A stretch of 64,000 nt of DNA from Coprinus comatus (GCA_034638255.1 JAWPGT010000003.1:744001-808000), one strand, 5' to 3'; positions 22,528 through 34,529 are shown, numbered from the stretch's first letter. Notes: generated by a model from the sequence alone, not told the origin. Numbers and translations are program-made.

Positions 22528-24075
22528 TCAATAGTAACTGCCAGCACCGGCATACTCTGCCGCTCCGCTATTTAACGTTTGAAAAGATTCACCCAAGTGG
22601 AGATTGTCAGCTTTCCGTTGAACCCCATCTAACGAGCCAGGGCCAAAAACCGGCGAAGGGGAAGTGTAAGGTCGTATTTGAACGGCCGAGCTGCCGGTGG
22701 GGATGCGGGCTTGGAGGTCACTCTGAGTAGGGACAGGTTGAAAGTACAACTGGGAGTTGGTTTAAAGGTTATGTTGGTCCATAAGAATGATAGGATAACA
22801 CTTACTGTATCGTTCGTCTTCTTATAGTATTTGTAGAAAACAACAACGCTCTCTAGTTCATTCGAAACACGCGACTTCCTAGCCTTCTCATTCTTCCCGA
22901 AATGCGAAGATGGGTTGCCAGTTTTAAGCTCTTCCAACTCTTTTCTCGACCATGCGAGATATCCGACTGCCTCTCCCGCCCTTTCCACACCTCCTCTTTC
23001 AGCAGCTTCAACGCCCAACCATTTGTGCGCAAGTGCAGTGTGAAGAGCCGCCTTATCGGTCAAGTATTTTCTCAGCTCGGCTGACACATCGCTACCATTT
23101 CCGCATTTTGCAAGACTATTAGCAGACGAGTATAACGAGACACATTCCAAATGTAGCTTTGCCAGCAGGCTAGGCGAAGGATGGGATTTTGGTAGAGGAG
23201 GCCCAGGTGTAACATTACTCTCGTATGCGGCTCTGGATAGGTATCTTCTGATAAACAAATTCTGTGCATCTGCCAAGGACAATCTGAGCAAGTGTAGTGA
23301 GCCTAGGGTATGTGTCTCAAAAAGTAACGGTTTACTTGACTAGTGCTGTTATAACTTCCTGTTTGAGGTCTGGGGGCCTTGTAAATCCACAGATCCCCCC
23401 TCCTCTGTTGGTCTCCCACTCTGTCAATAATGTGTCGGCAACATAAGTGAATACGCCGCTAGCTTTACAAAGTTGCTTGAAGGATGTGTCTAGTTCTTCA
23501 TCCTTGCGCTTGCGCTGGGCTTCCGTAATCGAGTGATCCCGTTCGTACAAACCCAAAGAAGCTACATTGGCATGTGCTAAATTGCAGAGTGTGAACGCGT
23601 AGGTGAGAAGCGTAAAAGACAGATCTGCATATAGACCAGGGATTGATAGGCGAGGAGAATTGTGAAATATATTGTTCGAGAGTGTCGTCCTCCAGCTGAA
23701 GGCTAAACAAATATTGTTTAGGCGTTGAAAGGTCCAAAACGAAGGTATGCTGCCGCACAAGGTTCTGATTTAAGACTGATGTCATCATGGGCGACACAGC
23801 TCATTAGTCCTCGCAGAAGCGGGATATAGTCTTCTAAAAGCTAAGATACTCAGCCACGGTAATCTAGTGGGACTGGGAATACCAACCTTCGCCAATGTCA
23901 AGTAGTCCTTCGCACTATCTTCAGTTCTCTTGCTTGTCTTCAATGCAATACGTATGTTCGCCCTCGCTTGAGTAACTTCAGTTATATAATTGGAATAAAT
24001 CTTGTCATTGGTATGATCCACACAAAATTCAGCAAAAGATATCGCGCCAGTTGTGGGCAATTCGTAAAGATACAT
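22528..24075 (-). CDS. palC: pH-response regulator PalC/Rim23 (BRO1-like domain)
   Basis: Exons 23887-24075, 23759-23840, 23336-23702, 22806-23283 and 22528-22749 make 445 aa. The start YLYELPTTGAISFAEFC matches the PalC N-terminus (PTTSALSFGDF type). The middle contains the BRO1-like helices with the segment SFSWRTTLSN, and later LSLADAQNLFIRRYL. The end has the PalC-type NDTLYFQPVP and IPTGSSAVQIRPYTSPSPVF segments, which in BRO1-like proteins precede the ESCRT-III contact region. PalC links the alkaline-pH sensor at the plasma membrane to Vps32/Snf7 and so promotes processing of the PacC/Rim101 factor. The second intron is inferred from phase (donor GTGCGG, acceptor GTTTAG). It is head-to-head with the tRNA/PIG-U region. 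A general BRO1-domain protein is the alternative reading. Confidence 0.82.
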
Positions 24076-24181
24076 GGTGGTTGTGAAACAAGATGTGTTT
24101 TTGTTAAGGGTATGTTAAGGCTGGATTAAGATTAATGCTGTGTCTGTTTAAGTCGCACGTGGAACAGAAAATGCAAAGCGT

Positions 24182-24254
24182 GAGTCGACCCAGGTTCGAA
24201 CTGAGGACCTTCTGTGTGTTAGACAGATGCGATAACCAACTACGCCATCGACCC
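24182..24254 (-). tRNA. tRNA-Val(AAC): tRNA-Val (anticodon AAC)
   Basis: A 73-nt cloverleaf on the minus strand without intron. The acceptor stem GGGTCGA pairs with TCGACTC (one G-T wobble). The D arm is GCGTAGTTGGTTATCGC. The anticodon stem-loop is TCTGT-CTAACAC-ACAGA, placing AAC at 34-36. The T arm contains the loop TTCGAAC, which is also the B box. The sequence closely follows eukaryotic tRNA-Val(AAC). It sits between the palC and PIG-U starts. Confidence 0.93.
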
Positions 24255-24304
24255 GTTATTAGCTGCATTAATCACACAATTACGTCTAGGCCAAAGTTGC
24301 AGCT

Positions 24305-24358
24305 ATGACGATCTCTCTGCATCCCTGGGTGTGCTTCAACTTATGTCTTCTTCGATGA
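24305..24358 (+). promoter_or_regulatory. Possible upstream ORF of the PIG-U gene
   Basis: An 18-codon frame starts at ATG 24305, out of frame with PIG-U. Its TGA (24356-24358) overlaps the candidate PIG-U ATG at 24355 as ATGA. If transcription starts upstream, this could damp or couple translation. The transcript start is unknown. Confidence 0.3.
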
Positions 24359-26004
24359 AATCTGCGGACAATGTTGTCACGGCCGCACTACTGACATTCA
24401 GGCTTCTGGTAGCCTCTTTCGGTCTGTGTACATATCTTAAGCACGACCATCTACTTTCTTCGCCATCGTCATCCTTTAATCAACGTGGGTGTAATATCTT
24501 AACGAGTGTTGGTCCCGCTAATAAAGTCTCCTAGTTCAGGAAGGCATATTCCTTTTCAAGAATGGCTTAGATCCATACTCCGGAGGTAATTTTCGTCATG
24601 TAGGCTGTTCATTCTGTTATGTGGCAGTTGTAGACAACTCATACCATCCACAGTCACCATTACTACTCGCTGTCTTTTCTGTGATACTCCCGGAGTCACG
24701 AACATACACGTCCTGGTTGTGGACGATATTTGATCTTGCTGGTGCCTGGGCACTTGTATCTATATGGAGACTAAGGCAGAACGTTGTAAAGACTTCTAGA
24801 GATACCCTAGTAGCAGCGAGGTACGACGAGGTCACCTTGCCAATCATCATACAGCTGAATGATGTTTCTCTTCAGTTATCTGCTGAATCCATATGTAGTA
24901 CTTCCTACACTGGCACTTTCGACCTCTAGTCTTCAAAATGCACTAACGCTGTTAACTGTCAACTTCGCTGCTCAAGGTCAGTCCCCCGTTTCTAACAGTT
25001 CGCTAATGTATCTGATCTTTGTATAGGTCGAGCCTCTCCAACTCTCTTCCTGTTGTCTCTTCTTCTTCACATTGACATATCTACCTTCATTCTGCTCGGG
25101 CCCCTTCTGCTACTACTCATCAACAACCCCCACTCACACTTAGCCTCCCCTCGAACAATTACTGGGAACCCTCGCCAAGTATTACCGCTCGTCGCAGAAT
25201 ATGTTGTCTACGCTATGATTCTCGCAGCCGCTTCCACCATTATTTCAGGCGGGTTTGAATGGATACCACAAACCTGGGGAGCTACGTTAGTTTTCTTCCA
25301 ACATTTCTACCTCTTTACATATTCTGAAATCTCAAATAGATTAACGCTTCCCGATTTAACTCCCAACATTGGGTTATGGTGGTACTTCTTTACGGAGATG
25401 TTCGACCACTTCCGACCACTATTTCTCATGGTTTTCAGTGTAAGCACAATTTTGCTTGATTCTAACCAGACGTATTAAACGTATCACCTTTGTAGGTCCA
25501 TTTATTGATTTATGTGATACCCGTGTGCATCAAATTCCAGTTTGTCCCTTTCATTGAATATCAAACTTTCAACCCATCACAACGATAATACAGATATGAT
25601 CCATTATATGCGACACTTATTCTCTTTGGGATCCTTGGTACATTTAAAGCATACCCAACACTGTCAGATCCAGGCCTATTCCTCAGCGCAATAGCATTGT
25701 TCCCTGAAACATATCCATGTATGTTCAGGATGAAAACCTCATGCGTACTAGAACTTACGCTTATGTTATGTCAGACCTCCGACATCCTATTGTCACAGCG
25801 CTTCTCCACCTACACGCAGCTCTCCTTATGCCGCTCTTCCACCATTTATGGCTCAATACTGGGACTGGAAATGCAAATTTCTTTTATGCATCAACTCTAG
25901 TCTTTGCTTGTTCCAACGGGGCTGCTCTTGCTGACACGGTATGGGCTGGCTTGCGCATTGCAATAGGCAAGGAGACAGAGGGTTATGATATTGTTCAAGA
26001 GTAG
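24343..26004 (+). CDS. GAB1: GPI transamidase subunit PIG-U (Gab1/Cdc91)
   Basis: Nine exons, 24343-24484, 24535-24599, 24654-24820, 24876-24976, 25027-25285, 25340-25439, 25496-25539, 25594-25718 and 25775-26004, give 410 aa (406 aa from ATG 24355). Family blocks are plain: [40 protein letters not shown], and near the end [16 protein letters not shown]. About ten hydrophobic segments make it a polytopic ER membrane protein. PIG-U is one of the five subunits of the transamidase that attaches GPI anchors to proteins. The 54-nt intron 25286-25339 is read as spliced because keeping it would insert 18 unconserved residues into the LTLPDLTPN block. The stop lies 140 bases before the next gene in the same direction. 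Its clients could include the two GPI-tailed enzymes in this window. Confidence 0.93.
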
Positions 26005-26144
26005 ACAGATCCTTAAAAATAAGATAATTTATGGTTTTATGGGATGACTCTAACATTCCTTGACTGTATACCCGGCCATCAGTATTTATATTACATAATA
26101 ACTTGATTGACACGATTGCATCATTTCCCTTTCCTGAGAAAACT

Positions 26145-28508
26145 ATGTCGACGGGCTGGTTCCCAGCGAGTGAGCATTGGCTACGATGGCCTAATAACAC
26201 GACATTCAAGCACATCCTCTATGGTGCTCTTATTGGTTTTTCACTTGTTTATACCTCAAATTCATACGCACGGCACCGGAAAGCTCGGAAACGAAAGGAA
26301 GTGGAAGAATCTGAATCAAGGCCTATAGAACTTCGAAGCGATGAAATTGTTAATGGCGTTACGGGGCTTATTGGTGCGTCTTTTTTGCATAGCAAGATGT
26401 TTTTTTAGTTTTTATTGTTTGATTGGCTACAGGGAATACACCTCTTGTTAGAATTACTTCATTGAGTAATGCGTTAGGAGTGGAAATTCTAGGAAAAGCG
26501 GAGGTACGTGGTTTTGTTGACATTGAGACTATTCTTTGTTCGCATTTGCTGACTCTCTGTGTAGTTCCTTAATCCTGGCGGAAGTGTCAAGGATCGTGTA
26601 GCATTGCAAAGTGAATACTTCATCAAACCCAATATATCCGTACCAGCCCTAATATGGCTCCCTTCTTAGTGATCGATGACGCTGAGCGTAATGGCCTTTT
26701 GAGACCTTGGACTGGTTCACGTATTTTTGAAGGGACGGTAGGTTCGACTGGTATTTCAATAGCTACCGTTGCTCGAGCTCGGTACGTCCAAGTTCATTTA
26801 TTTCGTATTGTACATTTACTGACTTTTTTTGTGAAGAGGTTATGACACAAGTGAGTTATTCTTTCACCAGAGGGCTGTGTGTATAACTTATTCGTGGATT
26901 AGCTATTATCATGCCGGATGATGTGGCAGAAGAAAAGGTGAAGGCGTTGTTGGCGCTTGAGGCTACTGTAGTGAGAGTTCGTCCTGCAAGTATTGTTGAC
27001 AAGAAACAGGTTCGTACCTCGTATTTGATGGCCACTGTTAACTCATTCCATTTTGTTTCGTTCTTGTTCAGTTTGTTGTAAGTAATCTCTATCATAAGTG
27101 GAAGATGTTCAAAACTTTACCTATTTCTCTTGTTACGTGCTTTTGTAGAACCTTGCCCGTCAATACGCCAGTAATTTTGCTCAAGATGATGTAATTGATG
27201 CCTCATCGTCTTCTCCTCCCCGTCCCTCTCAACCGAATACACACATGCTCCATCATACGCCATCGTCCGTTGTCGTAACAACTTCTTCTAACGTGGATCT
27301 TGAGACGAATGATTATCAAGAAAATGAGGACTTTCTGAATAAACCTAGGGGCTACTTCGCTGACCAATTTGAGGTACGTCTCGATTTTGTTATGATGATA
27401 TCGAAGCAGAGCTTTTGATGTGTTAACATTTCCTTAGAATAAAAGCAACTTTGATGCCCATTTTACCGGTACTGGTCCCGAGATTTGGAGGCAAACCAAT
27501 GGACGAGTCGATGGTTTTGTTTCGGGTGCCGGTAAGTACGAATTGAGTCTGTACCCACGTAAATACGGCTCACAGTGACTTTATCAGGAACCGGAGGGAC
27601 AGTAGCCGGCATCGGGCGATACTTGAAAACAGTCAATCCAGATGTCATCGTAGCTATTTCCGATCCTGATGGTAGTGGGTTGTACAACAAGGTGAGTTTT
27701 CCCCACAAAGTACATATTTAGTTGAAGCTTCTTCTGATACACGGACTTAACAGGTGAAGTACGGAGTAATGTATGATAGAAAAGAAGCCGAAGGGACAAA
27801 ACGACGACATCAGGTTGATACGGTAGTAGAAGGAATGTACGTGTGTTCCGTTCTTCTAAGTTTCAGATATGAGATTGAACTGGACAAATGGAAAAATCAG
27901 TGGTATTAATCGTCTCACAAATAACCTGGAGCTTGGATTGCCTGTGATTGATGATGCATTTCGGTATGTGAAGAATGTTCAAGTTTAGTTGTTTACGCTT
28001 AATCGCCTGTTGTTATTTTCTCACAGGATTTCGGATGAAGAAGCAGTAGCTATGTCGAGATATCTGGTTAAACACGATGGCCTTTTCCTTGGTTCGAGTA
28101 GTGCTTGCAATCTCCTTGCCTGTATCAAACTGGCACAAAAAATGGGTTGGAAGAATGGACAAAGGATAGTGACGATTCTGTGTGTTCTCTTTTGTCTCCA
28201 TCATGGCCCGAAAATATGTCTGATAGATTAACAATGCTGGTGTAGATGTGATTCTGGAACTAGGCACTATTCAAAGGTGAGATTGTCTTTGCTGAAAACT
28301 GGATCTTAGCGCTCGATTTAATATTATAACCCTTCAAACTTCCTTTTGTGTAGTTCTGGTGAGTCATTTTATCTTGGTTCATGAGATGAGCTTGGGAGAA
28401 AACTGATATTCCCTGATTAGGAATGATGAATACCTTGAAAAGACTAGTATACCGATCAATGTCGGTTTGGTGGAAGATTTGCTTAATGCTCCGCTTGGCT
28501 CACGATAG
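26145..28508 (+). CDS. Membrane-anchored cysteine synthase (PLP-dependent, yeast Mcy1/YGR012W type)
   Basis: Sixteen exons: 26145-26373, 26433-26503, 26565-26610, 26670-26781, 26837-26850, 26903-27009, 27072-27077, 27149-27373, 27438-27531, 27588-27691, 27754-27836, 27901-27963, 28027-28179, 28246-28276, 28354-28358 and 28421-28508, giving 476 aa. The fold-type II PLP enzyme makes cysteine from O-acetylserine and sulfide, or a related beta-replacement. Key sites are GNTPLVRI, the PLP lysine K109 in NPGGSVKDRVALQ, the substrate loop EGTVGSTGIS, and the phosphate-binding SGAGTGGTVAG. A hydrophobic helix near residues 22-38 should anchor it in a membrane, as in mitochondrial outer-membrane Mcy1. 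A Ser/Pro/His-rich insert of about 50 residues, not typical of the family, interrupts the middle. Three exons are only 14, 6 and 5 nt long, and each is required to keep conserved sequence in frame (GYDT, QFVNLAR and SKFWND). Confidence 0.9.
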
Positions 28509-29044
28509 TGAGAACACAAGCATGACTCAAACTGAGGTTCGAAGTCAACTCCTGTATAACAGCAACACAGTCAGTCTCAAAATAAAGAGGGATTGATACC
28601 TGGATCACCTTTCTATCACCCCTTCTCTTCGGATTACTCGCCTCTGTTTTTGACTCGAACCATTTGCTAACATATTCCATATGATGGACGAAGGGAAGCC
28701 GAGGTGTTATTTAGACGTTGATTGGCAATAGAGAACATATATTTATATCTTCAGCAGTATCCATTAAGTTCGGAATAAAATAAATACGTAATGTGCGTAT
28801 TCGAAATGCAATATAACAAATGAATTGCCCCCTATTACCCCACATTCAAACGTATATTGCTGGAACCCAGCTGGAACCAGCTGGAATTCTTCACTCCCAT
28901 GTGACTGCAATTGTTAGTATGGAATGTCATTGGTCCGGGCTTAAGGGTTGCGAGGGCGCCCATGACCAAAAATAGGCTCGTAACTTTGCTCCAATTCCTT
29001 TCCCTGCACCATAGTCCAGTCGCTCCTTTCTTCACACCACAATT
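28509..29044. other. Promoter region of the chitinase gene
   Basis: About 0.5 kb with no coding signal. The left part is the 3' end of the cysteine synthase gene. A repeated GGAACCAGCTGGAA-like element occurs around 28861-28885. Confidence 0.4.
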
Positions 29045-30851
29045 ATGTGGTGTCTTTCTACCTTTTTTCTTCTATTTCTTACAACGACAACGACAGCTAC
29101 CACACATCGACCGCACCGACATGTGCGGAGACAACACCAATCGCTGGTGTCAGCTGGCTGGTATACATCATGGCATTCGTCTGACTTTCCTTTGGATCAA
29201 GTGAGCTGGTCAAAGTATACCCATATGTACTATGCCTTCGCGTGTGTAGCCTCGTTTGATACTCCGGGACCCCTCCATTTACTTTTCTTGTAGCGTCCCA
29301 ACACCTGATTCTAGTGTTATTGACCTTGCACCAGCTGACGAAGAATTATTGCCCCAATTTGTTGCCGCAGCCCACGAACATGTCAGTTTAAGCTCAATCT
29401 CTATTGTATACTATGTTTTAACGTCACTCTTAGGATGTTAAAGCTAGCGTTTCTATCGGCGGATGGACAGGATCACGTTTCTTTTCTTCAAGTGTTGGCT
29501 CGTCTAAGAATCGTACCAAATTCACCAAAGCAATCACTCAGATGGTGGAAAAATACGACTTAGATGGAATAGACTTTGAGTCTGTGCTTCTTCTCCTTTA
29601 GCTCACACATGGCCCTCATCATATCTCCACAGTTGGGAATATCCTGGCTTCCAGCAACAGGGCGGTTTAAGATGCAATGTTGTCAATGCAAATGACACCT
29701 CCAACTTTTTGACTTTCCTCAAGGAATTGCGGTCTACCTCCACCGGCAGCGATCTTATCCTTTCAGCAGCAGTCTATACTAAACCATTCGTTGACACCAC
29801 GGGACAACCTTCTAGCAATCTATCAGAATTCGCTGATGTTCTCAACCATATTGCTATCATGAATTACGACACAAAATCAACGCCTTCTACTGGTGCAGGT
29901 CCAAACGCGCCACTCGACGATTCTTGCGCGCCAGCCGGGGCACGGACAGGGTCCGCTATGGCCGCGGTCGATGCATGGGTGAGCTCTGGTATACCTGCCA
30001 ATAAACTTCTATTGGGAGTTCCCGCCTATGGATATTCCTTCGTTGTTTCTCCCTCAGCCGCATTTTCTACATCAAGTGATAATAGAGAGCTAGTATCATA
30101 CCCTGTCTATGATCCAATCAAACGAAAAGGAGACAGATGGGACAGTGAAGGTGGCCTGAATATTTGCGGAGATACAGAAGGACCGGGTGGTTTCTATTCC
30201 TATTGGGGCTTGATTCAAGAAGGCTTCCTTAACAGCGATGGAACCGTCCCCGAGGGTCTTGATTACCGTTTTGATAATTGCAGCCGCACCGTGAGTCTAA
30301 TCTTTTCACCTATTCTCAAAGGATTTCATACTTTCCGCTTCACCGGCCCTTGACTTTATTTCATCCCCATATTCCATGTTCCCTATTCCCTTTGGCCACA
30401 TTTTCGGTTGCAATGAGATTTTACTGACATGAGTTAATACGTCTTCTAGCCTTTGGTTTATAACAGCAACACAGAAATGTACATAACTTATGACAATGCC
30501 GAGTCGTTCACTATTAAAGGAAACTATATAAACGTAACTGGTCTCGCGGGATTCTCGATGTGGGAAGTCGCAGGCGACTACAAGGATGTGCTATTAGATG
30601 CTATCAGTGCGTTCATAAACATAACATCCAATCTTGATGTTCATCTTGATTCTTTGTATTTTCTTCTAGTCATTGGAACACGTACTAGCGGTGATCCTTC
30701 ACGCTTCACTCGACCAACCACGAACGAACGCACACCATCAACTTCTCCTACCTCAAGTGCACCACAATCCTCACTACGGCCAACAAATTTGTATCTTCAA
30801 TGGATCATTTACACTACTATCTCGTTATCATTATTCTCCATCCTCGTGTAA
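29045..30851 (+). CDS. GH18 chitinase with GPI-type C-terminus
   Basis: Six exons, 29045-29241, 29294-29381, 29434-29579, 29633-30290, 30450-30606 and 30670-30851, give 475 aa. The N-terminus is a signal peptide (WCLSTFFLLFLTTTTT). The catalytic motif DGIDFDWE spans residues 139-146, with E146 the acid/base; its last Asp is created by an intron joining GA and T. Other GH18 landmarks are SIGGWTGSRFF, the substrate-site IMNYD, and a late GFSMWEVAGDY strand with the conserved Trp. The enzyme cuts beta-1,4-linked GlcNAc chains. The tail is Ser/Thr/Pro-rich and ends in a hydrophobic stretch after NLYLQW, which fits GPI attachment and a wall-remodelling role, not free secretion. The 159-nt intron 30291-30449 is longer than its neighbours. 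Confidence 0.93.
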
Positions 30852-33661
30852 AATACTAATTTCATCATCATCATCATCATCGTATCCGTCACCGTCCATC
30901 TATCTATCTATCTATTTACTATCAACCTACCCGTGACAACGTGTTCGTGTTTTGCTGTTCTTCCCGCACTGGATGCCCACCTCGTTTTGATGTAAGTCAA
31001 CTTACAAAGGTCACTTTTTGGCATGGCGATCTTCTATTCCATCAGCTTGATATTTTAGATATACCATTATAAATCTATTATTGGGACCGCATATATGGAA
31101 CCTCCCACGGCACAATGACACTTTATATTTTTGAACGAAGAACATGAAACTTACACGTGTGCCGCGGGAGTTTTACTACCTTACTAGATGCCAACAATCC
31201 AACAAATAACTACCCGTGTCTTACAAGCTTTAATGAGAATTGGAGCAGGTGGTTTCGAGTGCCTTCTATTCCAGTTTCAGTCTTTCAGGGTAAAGGAAGG
31301 ATTCTTACTGGTGCCTCGAGGTTTACTTGGATCATCATGGACCGCTTTTGAACAACACGTTGTTTGATTATTAATTTTTTTTAAACTGGTGTCGCAAGTT
31401 TGTCTTTTGATTGACAATTTGACTTTGACGGGCCTGGTGTATTGAGAACGACTTTGTCATACCTTTTCATTTTCAAAATAGGCTATGCTGACAGCTTGAC
31501 ACTAGGCAAAAAACGTGTTTGTTGCATGTAGTGAATGCCAAGTTGTGTAGGATGATGTTTTATTTATTACTTACCACATAGCCTCCTGGGCGTTTTAAAT
31601 TGCAATTATACCATTAGGTTTGGAGTACCAAATGTAAACTGCGGTATATTAGTGTTTTATAGTATATGCTGTGGATTGACTCGGATTTAACACAGGGACA
31701 TTGTTACTTACTGCAAAACGCCGTCGCTTGGAAAATGCACGTATGATGCAGTGTATTTGTAATTCATAGTTCTACATGCGCCTAGCAGCACGCACGCTGT
31801 CTAGTGAGTGAACGAAAATGCACCCTGGTTGTTGTAGATTGTATCATTAACGCTTGTCTCGGGTAAAAAAAGTCCAATACAATTTCACTGTGATCGCAGT
31901 GATCGAACTTCCTTGTTTTCCGAAAGGAATAAACAATTCTTTCGCCACAATTCCATTACTTCTTCCAACTATAGTAGCTCACGGTGGTAGTGCTAATGGA
32001 AGCTATACTTGGATATTCTGTTGTACTCTAGTGTTCTAGATACAGTGATCATAATACTACATACTGGTTACTCTCCATTCTAATCATAAAATTATAACAT
32101 TGGCATTAGTATTTCTACTAGGCGGGGCTAGCTCCGGCTCTTCATTTCATTGCTAGAATGTTAAGAAACCAAATCCGAAGAGAAAACAAAGGGAAGTACT
32201 AGTACTACACAACAAGGCACTACTATACTAGTGAGTGCCAATTAGCTTCAGCATCTCAATTACCAGTATTATAAGTACTGCTATTTCTTCAGAAAAATGA
32301 ACAAGAGTTAACTGTAGTCTGTTGTACACTGTTATAAATACTGCAACTTGAAGTTGAGGTTCGAACAAGGCAGAACTACTTACAACTTCAAACTTATGTC
32401 AACTTGTAATGTTCGGAACCCGGAGCAGTTCTATTAAATTCTTTTCAAAAATACATTGGGAATCGGAATTAAAACTTGAATAAAGTTGTATCAATATCTA
32501 TCAGACTTCTTTTTTAGGAGAGGAAAACGAAAGTCGGCGAGAAAACGGTCCACTTGGGATCAAGTCTCATTAAAAATTAAAAAAAGCTTTAATCAAGGGT
32601 AGGTGTTCTTCAAAAGCTTCAAGCACGGCTATAATGTTCCTTACTCAATACTATATTCACCTTCATAAATCATATAAATTTTGGTTGATTCTATGTTTGA
32701 ATAATAATCAAAAAAATGTAGTGACTGATTTCAAGCCCAAGTTAAGCGCTTATAGAGTATAAAAAAAGAAGCGGAAGCAACGAATAAAGTATGGTGTAAT
32801 CAAAAAATGGCTATAGTTCCGCAGGACTCTAAGCTGAAGTTGAAGCTAGAAAATTAAACACACTTAAAACAGAAGGAAACATGTCACACTAATTTGGAAA
32901 ATTGGAATTCATCAACTTCTATGGTTGGGCCTCGACCTACTAACCCGAATGTCCAAATATATAAGGAATTTTCTGTGGAAAAAATGTAACCTCCCTACCA
33001 ACACAAACGACATTCAGAAATCAGGTTCAAGTTAATATTTCCAATGGCATACAACATTGACACTACTTATTGAACGGCGGAGCTTGATCCTAATCCATGA
33101 CGTGTAGATTAGAAGGACTAAAGCTAAAGTTCATTGAATTCTTGGGGGTGTTCTGAGTATGATAATCTTAGAGTCACTACTACAACCTCGGGTGACTTGG
33201 ACGCAAAATCACATTAAATACTAGAAGTCGCTTAGAATTGGAAAAAGCTGAGTGGTCTCCGGTTCGGACTCACATGTATTACATTACGGTCCAAGCGTCG
33301 ATCAAAACATAATCTCATTTCGGAAATATATGACCTCACACACCCCATAGGGAACAAGGTCCACATATCACCCGTTTCTCGATGCCTAAACCCAGGATAT
33401 TCCATTTCCTTTAAACCCACATTACTGGTTACCGATCCGTAATGTGGTTCAAGGGTAATGTGATCCGAAGGGCCACAGCCCCGCAAAACAAGTAGATTAC
33501 AAGGGTCCCTTACAACTACACGGGCCATGCTGGTATCGCGTTTCATTTACCAAAGGTATCTCATCTCATGTACGATCAATTCCAGACTCCGGAGAATGCA
33601 GCTTCGCGTCAACCCATCAGGTGCCTCGAGACGCGTTGATTGCGCGTTCCCTCATGCCAGA
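30852..33661. other. Gene-poor AT-rich stretch
   Basis: About 2.8 kb without a recognisable gene. It opens with simple repeats after the chitinase stop. Open frames up to 104 codons (33232-33546, minus) show no domain. A 9-bp inverted repeat lies at 33417-33447. Confidence 0.45.
30863..30915. repeat. Simple repeats (CAT)n and (TCTA)n
   Basis: About six CAT units at 30863-30880 and four to five TCTA-type units at 30898-30915, just after the chitinase stop codon. They probably lie in its 3' untranslated region. Confidence 0.8.
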
Positions 33662-33671
33662 TATATAAAAG
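33662..33671 (+). promoter_or_regulatory. TATA-box-like promoter element
   Basis: TATATAAAAG followed by a long CT-rich leader (about 33707-33790) and ATG 33796 in GCGGCATG. This pattern is typical of a strongly expressed fungal gene. The associated transcript probably includes the small frame at 34090. Confidence 0.5.
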
Positions 33672-34089
33672 ATTCCGTCTGACCCACGGCCTTGATATTC
33701 TTTCCTCCCCATTCTTCTCGCACGCTTCACACTCACTTCTACCACCTGCCCCATTGCCCGCTCTTGCAGCACAAACCACTTTCACCTAAAGCGGCATGTT
33801 CCGATCGCGTCCGTCGAGTACGTCCTTTCAACCTTCCCTATTTAGGATACCCTTTGTTCTAACTACTCGGCGGTGTGAATAGCAAGTCCTTGGGTTTTTC
33901 CATCTGTCTATGCTCCAATATTGGTTCGAGCACCCCGACTCATCCTCTGACCGGAAATGATTTTAATATAAAATTGAACAGTCGATCTTTCCTTCCATCA
34001 CCTGCGAAACCTTGCCGAGTGTAGTACGCTGCCCATTTATTATAATCTTTCTCCTTACTCCCTGAACATATATAACCTTTAATGGACAG

Positions 34090-34296
34090 ATGGCCTCGGA
34101 TTCACCACCATCACCACGAAGCATCCGCAAGCCGGTTGTTTCTAAACCTCTTCCTATTTCACCAGCCCAAGCAATAGCGGAAGCATGGAAGAGAGAGTCC
34201 CAGGAGAGTCAAGAAAAATGGAGGAGGATTGATACTGAAAGGAAAAGACGCTATGAACGGACGAGGAAGAGGCAAGTGCCGCAAACAAAAATGTGA
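34090..34296 (+). CDS. Small basic protein (68 aa), unknown
   Basis: The frame begins directly after an acceptor-like ACAG, at ATG 34090. It encodes 68 residues: a Ser/Pro/Lys start (SDSPPSPRSIRKPVVSKPLP) and then a predicted helix very rich in Arg, Lys and Glu. Composition looks coding. The promoter signals 420 bases upstream suggest a first exon near 33796, with a donor GTACGT at 33818, but a direct join to this frame is out of phase. Either the first exon is untranslated or a middle exon is missing. No family recognised. Confidence 0.35.
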   Translation: MASDSPPSPRSIRKPVVSKPLPISPAQAIAEAWKRESQESQEKWRRIDTERKRRYERTRKRQVPQTKM

Positions 34297-34529
34297 AAGT
34301 AGCTGTTGGCATGGTGAAGATCTTCCTCTTATCTTTTCTGCCGGTTGTGCTGATGCGTCTCTTAGCGGAGAATCTGTTGTAGACGTCGCCTTTGATGCGG
34401 CGGGTTTGTTGATTTGCCGGCTTGGGTATTATGGGCTGCGTATTTATTCAAATTCAAACTCAAGACTGTTGTACTATAGTAGATTTTGAGTCTTACCTTG
34501 TATTGAATGCATTATTTCTTGTATGTAAT

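Noticed and set aside
25286..25339. Retained sequence as PIG-U coding (18 extra residues)
   Set aside because: Good donor and acceptor, typical intron length, and removal restores the conserved LPDLTPN block.
33232..33546. 104-codon minus-strand frame
   Set aside because: No family resemblance. It lies in a gene-poor stretch with an inverted repeat and no promoter signs.
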